A stretch of DNA of 64,000 nucleotides, taken from NCBI GenBank assembly GCA_009786715.1, contig WQRN01000001.1, positions 24,534 to 88,533 on the forward strand. The letters run 5' to 3'. The notes under the pieces are model-generated. The model had not been told where the DNA came from, ran no database searches, and worked only from the letters and a program-made list of their open reading frames with translations. Position numbers and translations under genes: made by a program. Positions 1 to 7,295 of this stretch are shown piece by piece (position 1 is the stretch's first letter; each line of letters starts with the position of its first letter). The stretch is from Treponema sp. GTDB lineage: Bacteria > Spirochaetota > Spirochaetia > Treponematales > Breznakiellaceae.

Positions 1-1386
1 GGCGACAGGGATATAAGATCTCTTCTTGAATCCAGCGAATACATTTTCGGCGGCTCTCCTGTTTCAGAATCTTCGCAATGGGTCTTGCTTGACGAGTTCG
101 ATTCAATAAAAAGAATCCCGCTTGATCAGTATTCGTCAAGAATATTTTCGTTCGATCCGCGCAATGACGGCTATGCCGGTAAGTTACGCGATGTTTTTAT
201 AAAAGACGGCAAGCGTTTCATTTACATTCCGCTTATAGCAGGCAACTGGAACTCAAGCATACTTGATAAAAAATTTGAAGAACTTCTTGGAGATATTCCT
301 TTTTCTGTAGAATACTACGGAATAGGAAGACCTCTGGTTCTTTTTTTTATTGTCTATGCCGCGGCTTCCGTATGCCTTCTTGTTATGTGCTATCTAAAAA
401 GAAAAACGCACCGCAGCATTATTAATATTATTCCAATGATTCCCGTCCTTTCTTCGCTTTGTTTTTTCGGCGCCGCGGGAATTGCCGCCGCCGCGGTTCT
501 TTTCGCTCTTTTTATAATGCTGAAAGAACCTCTTAATGAATTAATAAATCCGCCGCCTTTAAGAGAAAACGCGCTCAGATTCAAAACTATTTACAAAGAA
601 GTAATTCTGCCTTACAGATTCTATTGGTTCTTTCTTCCCGTTTTTGCAGGAGCGCTCGCGATATTAATTATTTTTTCTAAACTGCATCTTTTATTTTTGC
701 TTGCGGTGTCCGCGGCTTCGTTCGCTGTATTTTTCTTCTCGCTGAAAATTGTGACATTCTCGGGGGTAGAGCACAGAAGGTTTAATCCGCTGATTATAGT
801 GAGAAAGCGTTTTCCGGAATTTATTTTCCCCGGGTATATTTTGCCGTTTGCCGCAGGCGCGGTGTTCACATTATTTTTTACGCCGTTTATGTCCGGCAGT
901 TTTGATTATAATAAAAAATTCGATACCTTTGTAACTGAACAGGATTATTACGAACATATTACTTATCAAGCGTCTTTCTCAACTCATCAGATGGGCACAT
1001 CTTCAGCCGCCTTTCCGGATTTTTATTTTGATAAAGACGGTCTTCCGTTAATAGACAAAGGAAAGATAACCCAGTCGGTTAGAATAAGCGATTACCCGCC
1101 TTTTCCGTTAAGGCATTTAATGGAGTTTTTCAACAATGTAAATAACGGGGTAAAAACGGATACTACGGGAGGTTCGGCAGGGGTTTCCGAAAAATGGTCT
1201 CTGCTTGTTTTGCTTTTATTCCTGCTTCCCGGTTTAATTATTGTCAGAAATGATGAAAATACCGGAAAAGTCACTTTTGAAGGGGTAAGGCGGTTTACGG
1301 GTTCCCCGCGCCAGACAGGTCTTAACTGGAATAAATCATTGTTGTATAATGACAAAAAGATATCACGTTCCAGAAAGGACGCTTAA
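1..1386 (+). CDS. Multi-pass membrane protein, 5' end outside window
   Basis: The reading frame is open from base 1, so the start lies upstream; the first TTG at 85 is probably internal. The visible part begins with about 100 hydrophilic residues, which may be extracytoplasmic. Several hydrophobic segments follow: around bases 330-400, 430-530, 600-740 and 820-890, plus a final one near 1200-1250. A polar stretch separates the last two, and the tail is short and basic. I recognise no enzyme motif and no ferredoxin-type cysteines, so this is not RnfB. The stop is 3 bases before the RnfC-like start, so it is co-transcribed with the Rnf-like genes and may be an accessory membrane subunit. That role is inference from position only. 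Confidence 0.75.
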   Translation, partial: GDRDIRSLLESSEYIFGGSPVSESSQWVLLDEFDSIKRIPLDQYSSRIFSFDPRNDGYAGKLRDVFIKDGKRFIYIPLIAGNWNSSILDKKFEELLGDIPFSVEYYGIGRPLVLFFIVYAAASVCLLVMCYLKRKTHRSIINIIPMIPVLSSLCFFGAAGIAAAAVLFALFIMLKEPLNELINPPPLRENALRFKTIYKEVILPYRFYWFFLPVFAGALAILIIFSKLHLLFLLAVSAASFAVFFFSLKIVTFSGVEHRRFNPLIIVRKRFPEFIFPGYILPFAAGAVFTLFFTPFMSGSFDYNKKFDTFVTEQDYYEHITYQASFSTHQMGTSSAAFPDFYFDKDGLPLIDKGKITQSVRISDYPPFPLRHLMEFFNNVNNGVKTDTTGGSAGVSEKWSLLVLLLFLLPGLIIVRNDENTGKVTFEGVRRFTGSPRQTGLNWNKSLLYNDKKISRSRKDA

Positions 1387-1389
1387 ATT

Positions 1390-2706
1390 ATGAAGACATA
1401 TTCTTTTCCGCGGGGAGGGCTGCCGTATGACGACCCGACGGCGCCAGATAAATCCTCTGCCGTAAACGCTTTTTTACCCGCGATCTCTGTTATTCCTCTG
1501 GGAAATAAGGCAAGGCAGATTACTCCGACTGTCGCTATCGGTGAGACTGTGCGTGAAGGAATGCTTGTTGGAAGAGCTTCTTGCGAAGATGCAGCGAATG
1601 TACACGCTACAGTTCCCGGTAAAGTTGTAAAAAAGGTCTCATGGAAAGACAAGGATGATATAAGTTATGACGCTCTGGTTATTAAAATGGAAGGAGCGTT
1701 CGAAAAGCTTGGCAGAAAAGAAGATGTAATGATTTGGAGCGGTCTTAACGGTTATGATATTCAAAAAATTATTACTGAATGCGGAATTGTAGAAATGGAA
1801 AATAATGAAAAGCCTCTTTCAAAACTGATATCTGCCGCCAGAAAAGAAGTAAAATTAACTCTTGTTGTCCGCTGCGTCTTCGACGATTCATGGCTTGTTG
1901 CCGATTATGCCCTCTGCTGTGACAGGCTCAATGCGGTAATTGAAGGCGCCGCGATTGTAGCTAAAGCCTGTCATAAAGTTACAAAAATTATTTTCGCTGT
2001 TTCTCACCGTGAAAAAGAATTGGGAGAATTGATGATAGCTTCAGCTACAGATATTCTTTCAGGCGGTCAGCAGGAAATTACAGCTTCGCTTGTTTTTACA
2101 GGTTCGCGTTATCCGCAGCGCAATTCAAGAGAACTGGAACTTGCGCTTCGCGCGTACGAAAAAAAGGAAGGAGCCGATCTGGGTCAGCTTTTAATTCTGG
2201 GTCCTGCGGTTCTCGCCGCAGCGTATGACGCCGTTGTTCATAAAAAACCGATTTTAGATCGTTATGTAGCTGTAGGCGGTTCTGCCGTAAGAAAGCCGCA
2301 GATAATGAAAGTAAGGATTGGCACCAGAATAGGAGATGTGATAGAACAGTGCGGCGGTTTTGTTGAACATCCCTTCAGAATTTTAATAGGCTCTCCGTTA
2401 TCGGGAAGAGAAGTGGTATTTCTGGATGAGCCTGTCGGAAAAACCTGTTACGCGATTGTCGCCATGACAAAATCGCAGGCCGCGATTCACAGTCCGCAGA
2501 ACTGCATTAACTGCGGAGAATGCAGGGCAGTGTGTCCGATTGGGCTTGATCCTCAGAATATATATAAAAAAATAAGAACGCTTGGAACTGAAAGCGCCGG
2601 GACAACAGGCTGTCATGGATGCGGATGCTGTAAAATTGTCTGCCCGTCCGGTCTTCCCTTATCGGAAATTATTTTAGAAAGAAATCAGGAGGATATGAGT
2701 GCCTGA
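1390..2706 (+). CDS. rnfC: RnfC-like iron-sulfur subunit lacking the NADH/FMN loop
   Basis: This 438-residue protein has RnfC architecture: an N-terminal barrel-sandwich region, a central flavodoxin-like domain, an SLBB-like segment and two ferredoxin-type 4Fe-4S motifs near the C-terminus (CINCGECRAVCP and CHGCGCCKIVCP). In the family, RnfC takes electrons from or gives them to NADH through FMN bound by a GGxGFPTxxK loop followed by an AECEP segment. Here the aligned stretch reads GIVEMENNEKPLSKL and the next segment VVRCVFDDSWLVADY. The glycine-rich loop and the ECEP residues are therefore gone, while the flanking GIV and ADY are kept. The clusters are intact. The gene starts 4 bases after its upstream neighbour and its end overlaps rnfD by 8 bases. 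Electron transfer is likely; NADH as partner is doubtful. Confidence 0.85.
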   Translation: MKTYSFPRGGLPYDDPTAPDKSSAVNAFLPAISVIPLGNKARQITPTVAIGETVREGMLVGRASCEDAANVHATVPGKVVKKVSWKDKDDISYDALVIKMEGAFEKLGRKEDVMIWSGLNGYDIQKIITECGIVEMENNEKPLSKLISAARKEVKLTLVVRCVFDDSWLVADYALCCDRLNAVIEGAAIVAKACHKVTKIIFAVSHREKELGELMIASATDILSGGQQEITASLVFTGSRYPQRNSRELELALRAYEKKEGADLGQLLILGPAVLAAAYDAVVHKKPILDRYVAVGGSAVRKPQIMKVRIGTRIGDVIEQCGGFVEHPFRILIGSPLSGREVVFLDEPVGKTCYAIVAMTKSQAAIHSPQNCINCGECRAVCPIGLDPQNIYKKIRTLGTESAGTTGCHGCGCCKIVCPSGLPLSEIILERNQEDMSA

Positions 2707-3736
2707 ACAGAAAAAGATGCACAGTCATAAACCTCAGATTAATTTATCGTACCCAAGCGCAGGCAGGATGTGGCTGGTTTGCTTTTGCGCCTTCCTTTGC
2801 GTGTTACAATCGGCTCTGACAGACGGCGGTAAATCGCTGATAGTAGCTCTGACCGCTTGTGTTACGGCAGTCCTGCTTGAATTATTGGTAACGTGGCGAA
2901 AGCACGGAGCCGCAAAAATAAAAGACGGCAGCGCCGCAGCTACCGCAATGATTCTTTCGATGCTGCTGCCGAACCAAATCCATCCTGTTTATATATTTTT
3001 CGCGTCCGCTTTTGCGATAATTGTTGTTAAACATACTTTTGGCGGGCTTGGATCTAATTGGCTTAACCCCGCTTTGGGCGGCTGGCTGTTTGTCAGATTT
3101 TCATGGCCCGAAAGTTTTTCAAAAGCGATTTCGCAGCCCCCTTCCATTTCTGAAATGGTAATGGCTCCCGATATTAGCCCGCTGGACAGCTCGGTTACAG
3201 AATTTTTTAACAACTCTGTGTTCTCGCTTGCAGGAGTCCAGCTTCCGTCGGGTTATGTCGATCTCCTGTTCCATAACAGCGCGGCGATTATTACAGACAG
3301 GGGGTTATTCGCCCTTTTAATCGGAACTGTTGTAATTACCGCAATTGGAATAAACCGCGGCTGGGTGCCTCTGATCTTCCTTGCGGTTTACGGTTTTCTT
3401 ATCCGCTTTGCCGCGGACGCCGGAATGTACTGGAACGGAGATCTGTTATACGGTATATTTTCAGGAGGTACAATCGCGACGGCTTTTATACTTGCCGCAG
3501 AACCGGCAAGCGGAGCGAAATTAAAACCCGGTATTTTATTTACAGTAATTCTCGGAGCCGTTCTTTCATGGTTTTTCCGTTACAGATGTATGGAATATTT
3601 CGGCTGCTTTATCGCGCTTGCGCTTACAAATTGTATAACGCCTGTTATCCGCCTTATCGAAGAAAAAATATTCTTCCCGCGTAAAAATAACGGCAGTATT
3701 GGAAGCTCTGCGGAAGTTCAGGAGACTCTGTTATGA
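2699..3736 (+). CDS. rnfD: RnfD-like membrane subunit, degenerate flavinylation site
   Basis: A 345-residue polytopic protein of the NqrB/RnfD family. In the family an FMN is linked covalently to the Thr of an SGAT motif and electrons move across the membrane. The start is a GTG at 2699, overlapping the end of rnfC. The segment aligned to SGATPL reads SSVTEFF (around residue 164): the Thr is present, but the Gly-Ala and the upstream Asp are not. The family's later glycine-rich stretch before the last helices is seen as FSGGTIATAFILAAEPASG. The stop overlaps the rnfG start. Family assignment is good; whether FMN is attached is uncertain. Confidence 0.82.
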   Translation: MPEQKKMHSHKPQINLSYPSAGRMWLVCFCAFLCVLQSALTDGGKSLIVALTACVTAVLLELLVTWRKHGAAKIKDGSAAATAMILSMLLPNQIHPVYIFFASAFAIIVVKHTFGGLGSNWLNPALGGWLFVRFSWPESFSKAISQPPSISEMVMAPDISPLDSSVTEFFNNSVFSLAGVQLPSGYVDLLFHNSAAIITDRGLFALLIGTVVITAIGINRGWVPLIFLAVYGFLIRFAADAGMYWNGDLLYGIFSGGTIATAFILAAEPASGAKLKPGILFTVILGAVLSWFFRYRCMEYFGCFIALALTNCITPVIRLIEEKIFFPRKNNGSIGSSAEVQETLL

Positions 3737-4176
3737 AAGATAGAGCGATAATGTTTGGATGGGTAATAGGTTTATTATTATTAATTTCCGTTTTGTGGAT
3801 CGCGACTCAGCCTATACAGGCAAGGCATCTTTTACGAACAATTAATAATGTTTTAATCAGCAACGATGATTCACGCAGGGTGTCCGCGTATATTCAGCCG
3901 AAAGCAGGCAAAGCGAGTATTTTTGGATATTGGTATTCAATTTTGTCATCGCAGGATAAATTGTTTGTGTTTACTGCTTTTCAGGACGGGATACTTATCC
4001 CGCTTGGCGCGTTTGTTTCGCATGATTGCATTGTAAAAGAAATCATACCGCTTAGCGCTCACGCCGTTCAGGTTTTTGACACTCTGCCGAAGAGCGTTTT
4101 AAACATTTACACGGCAAGAATTGAAGAAGCGGCGCATGATGTTACAGCGGCGTTAACGGAGGCGGCGAACAGATGA
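3733..4176 (+). CDS. rnfG: RnfG-like subunit, short and without SGATxS motif
   Basis: A 147-residue protein with one N-terminal membrane anchor (about residues 7-26) and a small extracytoplasmic domain. It lies between rnfD and rnfE, the normal place of rnfG. Typical RnfG proteins are around 200 residues and carry covalent FMN on the Thr of a C-terminal SGATxTS motif. Here the equivalent region reads SVLNIYTARIEEAAHDVTAA, with no SGAT, and the domain is shortened. The start overlaps the rnfD stop and the end overlaps the rnfE start by 4 bases. Assignment rests on position, topology and weak similarity, so it could also be a replacement subunit of the same topology. Confidence 0.65.
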   Translation: MKDRAIMFGWVIGLLLLISVLWIATQPIQARHLLRTINNVLISNDDSRRVSAYIQPKAGKASIFGYWYSILSSQDKLFVFTAFQDGILIPLGAFVSHDCIVKEIIPLSAHAVQVFDTLPKSVLNIYTARIEEAAHDVTAALTEAANR

Positions 4177-4826
4177 GTTTAACTCGTAACCATTCTTTTT
4201 GGGGTTCTCTCTCCCCGCTGGGCGGATTATTCGGAGCTGGTATCCTTCTAATGGCTTCGGCTCGTCTTTCATGGGCAATCACTGTCGCTGTCGGTTTATT
4301 TTGGGTGTACGGGCTTACAGCCTTTACATTCACGTTTTTTATATCAGGCGCCGGGAAAAAAATCTTTCCCAAAAAAGGAAGAGTGCCATTATATACATGC
4401 TTCGCCGCTTTTTTCGGCACCATGTACCTTTTTATGTTTTGGATGCTCTGTTCGTTCGCAGCGCTGGAAGTTTTTATGGTTCTTCTGCTTGTTCCTGTAT
4501 TTTGCGCAAGTTCAGGGATTGTCCAGCAGATGCAGTTACATGCGCATAACCCTCATGCGGATATTTTTGACAATGTGTCCGATTCAATTTCTCAAGCCGC
4601 ATCCATCGCAGGGCTTTTGATCGCATTTTCTATAATACGCGAACCTTTGTCGTATTGTTCTTTATCGTTTCCGGGAACTTCTCAGGGAATGGTAACAATT
4701 ATGTATTTTAAAGCGGGCGCTTATTTCCCGATAGGAATTTTCGGAGCGTCTTGCGGAGCGCTTTTATTACTGGGGTATTTTATCTGTCTGTATCAATATT
4801 GGAAGGATAAGAGGGGGGAATTTTAA
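4173..4826 (+). CDS. rnfE: RnfE-like integral membrane subunit, one cluster cysteine missing
   Basis: A 217-residue protein with about six membrane helices, matching the NqrD/RnfE family. In characterised complexes RnfE and RnfA each supply two cysteines to a 2Fe-2S cluster inside the membrane, within LCPLLAV-like and TNC-like half-helices. Here the second site is kept as VPVFCASSG, but the first aligns with GILLMASARL and has no Cys. Other cysteines (YTCFAAFF, WMLCSF, SYCS) are not at the usual positions. The ATG overlaps the rnfG stop (ATGA), and the stop overlaps the rnfA start by one base (TAATG). Confidence 0.75.
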   Translation: MSLTRNHSFWGSLSPLGGLFGAGILLMASARLSWAITVAVGLFWVYGLTAFTFTFFISGAGKKIFPKKGRVPLYTCFAAFFGTMYLFMFWMLCSFAALEVFMVLLLVPVFCASSGIVQQMQLHAHNPHADIFDNVSDSISQAASIAGLLIAFSIIREPLSYCSLSFPGTSQGMVTIMYFKAGAYFPIGIFGASCGALLLLGYFICLYQYWKDKRGEF

Positions 4827-5413
4827 TGAGCCAGACGCCTCTTTTGCTTCTTTTAATATGTTCCAGTTTTACAATGAATTTAATTTTACAATGCGGGCTT
4901 GGATTAAAAGGCATTGTTGAATCAAAGAGCAGCCTTAATGTACCGTCGTTTGTTAAATTGGGCCTTGTGTTTTCTACTATAATCCTTTTATGGCTGTTTT
5001 TCTCTAAGATAATATTTTCATTGTTCTACGGTTTATTCATTTATGTAATTTTATTTCCTATAAGCGCGATTGTTTACGACGGCCTTGAATTTTTAATTTT
5101 TAATTATTTGCTAAAGCGTGACAGGGAAGAAGAAACATTTGTAAGTTTTCCATCCGGAGTAACAGCCGCGGCTGTGTTTATCTGCATAAACATGGCAAGC
5201 GGGCTTACGGATGTGCTTGTTTTATCATTCGGTTTTACATTCGGCATTTTTGCCGTCAATTTAATAATGCGAGAAATACGAAAAAGAGCCGCTTTGGAAG
5301 CGGTTCCGCTTTTCCTGCGAGGGAAACCGCTTGTGCTTATCGCCATGGGGTTACTGTCCCTTATTTTTACGGCGGCTTCATATTTATTTTTCAGGATGAT
5401 TGGCGCAGGGTGA
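4826..5413 (+). CDS. rnfA: RnfA-like integral membrane subunit, one cluster cysteine missing
   Basis: A 195-residue, six-helix protein of the NqrE/RnfA family, pseudosymmetric partner of RnfE. The first conserved cysteine site is present (QCGLGLKG, aligned with LCPFMGVSK). The second (family TTNCAVLG) aligns with PSGVTAAAVF and lacks Cys. The C-terminal RGKPLVLIAMGLLSLIF matches the family's RGNAIALITAGLMSL-type ending. TAATG coupling with rnfE and a 4-base overlap with the following GTG-started GH57 gene indicate one transcript. Together the two subunits keep two of the four expected cluster ligands. Confidence 0.78.
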   Translation: MSQTPLLLLLICSSFTMNLILQCGLGLKGIVESKSSLNVPSFVKLGLVFSTIILLWLFFSKIIFSLFYGLFIYVILFPISAIVYDGLEFLIFNYLLKRDREEETFVSFPSGVTAAAVFICINMASGLTDVLVLSFGFTFGIFAVNLIMREIRKRAALEAVPLFLRGKPLVLIAMGLLSLIFTAASYLFFRMIGAG

Positions 5414-7254
5414 AAACTGTCAGCAAAATCAGCCTGATACTGGGTTCACATGCGCATGTACCCTCCGGAGCGCCTGAAAGCGAATTTGAATTTGTATACG
5501 AAACCAAAATTCGCCCTTTTGTTTCCAATCTTTACCGTTATTCAAACATACAGGCGGTTTTGCATTATTCAGGCGTTCTGCTTTACTGGGTGGAAAGAAC
5601 ACATCCTGAATCTTTCATGCTTATAGAGGATATGCTGACCAGAAAACAAGCGGAAATTTTAGGCGGAGGTTTTTACGAGCCTGTTTTTCCGCTTCTTTCT
5701 TTACAAGATAGAATCGGACAGATTGAACTTATGACAACATACCTTCGAAAGCATTTTGGAAAACGCCCCACAGGCTGCTGGGTTCCCGGTATGGCATGGG
5801 AGCAAAATCTTGCGGTCGCTCTTTGCACAAGCGACATGGATTATACATTTCTTTCACAGGAACAATTTGAACAGGCCGGATTGGAAGGTTCCGATCTTTT
5901 TAAACCATGCCTGAGCGAAGATCAGGGAAAGCTTGTCGCGATTTTTCCCGTTTCGCGTTTTGTTGAAAAAGAACTTTCCCAAAAAAGTTTTTCACAGGTG
6001 TTTGTTGACCTTGAAAATAAATTTAATGAAGTATGCGGCGGCTGTAAATCCGAAAAAATTATCAGTGTTTTTCCTGAAACTGTTTCTTCTTCGCCTGAAG
6101 AAGCGCCGGATACGGCATGGAACCGTTTTTTTGAAGAAATATCGCTGTCGGATAAAATCGTAAGCACCGCATTACCCTATAAAATTTTAAAAACATATAA
6201 AACATTTAAAAAGGCGAGTTTTCCGAATTCTTCGGCTCAGGAAAACAATTTTTCTCCGCGCAAATTCTTAATTGATAATGCCGAAGCAAGCGGCATATAT
6301 TCAAAAATGATATTTACAAACCTTTTAATAAATCAATTAAAAGGAGACAAGGCGAGAAAATTGAGCGCAAGGGAAGAAATGTGGAAGGCTCAGGATTCAT
6401 GTTTTTTCTCTCCCGGGAACGGACAGTACAGAAATGAGCTAAGAAAGTCCGCGTACAGTTCGCTTTTACGCGCCGAAATGCTGTCGCGGGAAAAGGGAAA
6501 ATTCGCATCTTCATTAATTCAATACGATTTTGATTTTGACGGCACAAAGGAATTTATTTTTCAGGATGAAAAAATAAACTGCTATATCCAGCATAGGGGA
6601 GCGGGTATTTTTGAACTTGATTATCTTCCGAAGGAATGGAACTATCTTGACTGCGGAACGGATAATTCATACAGGCGCATCGCTTTCGCCGATATGTTTT
6701 TTCCTGAAAGCGAAAAATTTGATAATCTAATTAACATCCTGCCTGAAAACGGACGTTTCTGTCTTCATGAGCAGTACGAAGAAATAACCCAGGATAGAAA
6801 GGGAAAATCATGTTTCAGGCTTCCCGCCTGCGCGGATGACGCTCCTTTCGGAAATATCGAAATAGATAAATGTTTTCTGTTAAAAAAGGAAAATTTATCG
6901 GTATCATATCTGCTAAAAAATAAAGGAAAGGAAAAAATTAATTTCCTATTTGCTTCAGAGATTGATTTTTCTTTTGCCGGAGTAGGGGATGAGTTTGTCC
7001 GCTTTTACACGGTTGATTTAACCGGAAAAGATATATCAATAGACCGTCTGCTGGATACAAATAATCTCAAGATTCTTGATGTTAAAAATGAAGTGCAAAT
7101 AATACTTATTTCGGCTAATCAGTTTAAAGGCTGTCTTTTTCCTGTTTACAGGTACGATATGTATCAGGCAACGCGCATACTGCCGGTTTTTTCAGTTTCT
7201 CTTGACGCAGGCGGCGAATGGACAAATGAGTTTACTTTAAAATTCTCGCATTAG
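5410..7254 (+). CDS. GH57-family protein, probably catalytically inactive
   Basis: A 614-residue protein resembling GH57 4-alpha-glucanotransferases/alpha-amylases along its whole length, including the C-terminal beta-sandwich. Visible family regions are GSHAHVPSG (region 1), GGGFYEPVFPLLSLQDRIGQ (region 2) and CWVPGMAWEQ (region 3). In active enzymes region 3 is WLTERVWQ with Glu as nucleophile; here that position is Gly127. The acid/base region (HDDGEKFG in homologues) reads FPETVSSSPE, without the Asp, and the later NDAYWHG-like motif is lost. The start is a GTG overlapping the rnfA stop, so translation is coupled to the Rnf-like genes. A carbohydrate-binding or scaffold role is possible, but that is inference. 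Fold assignment is strong; activity is doubtful. Confidence 0.8.
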   Translation: MKTVSKISLILGSHAHVPSGAPESEFEFVYETKIRPFVSNLYRYSNIQAVLHYSGVLLYWVERTHPESFMLIEDMLTRKQAEILGGGFYEPVFPLLSLQDRIGQIELMTTYLRKHFGKRPTGCWVPGMAWEQNLAVALCTSDMDYTFLSQEQFEQAGLEGSDLFKPCLSEDQGKLVAIFPVSRFVEKELSQKSFSQVFVDLENKFNEVCGGCKSEKIISVFPETVSSSPEEAPDTAWNRFFEEISLSDKIVSTALPYKILKTYKTFKKASFPNSSAQENNFSPRKFLIDNAEASGIYSKMIFTNLLINQLKGDKARKLSAREEMWKAQDSCFFSPGNGQYRNELRKSAYSSLLRAEMLSREKGKFASSLIQYDFDFDGTKEFIFQDEKINCYIQHRGAGIFELDYLPKEWNYLDCGTDNSYRRIAFADMFFPESEKFDNLINILPENGRFCLHEQYEEITQDRKGKSCFRLPACADDAPFGNIEIDKCFLLKKENLSVSYLLKNKGKEKINFLFASEIDFSFAGVGDEFVRFYTVDLTGKDISIDRLLDTNNLKILDVKNEVQIILISANQFKGCLFPVYRYDMYQATRILPVFSVSLDAGGEWTNEFTLKFSH

Positions 7255-7295
7255 GTTATTGAACCGCATTAAGTTTTTAGTTATCATTAATCAAT

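Noticed and set aside
1390..5413. A conventional NADH-ferredoxin Rnf complex
   Set aside because: The NADH/FMN loop, both flavinylation motifs and two cluster cysteines are missing or altered, and RnfB is not seen.
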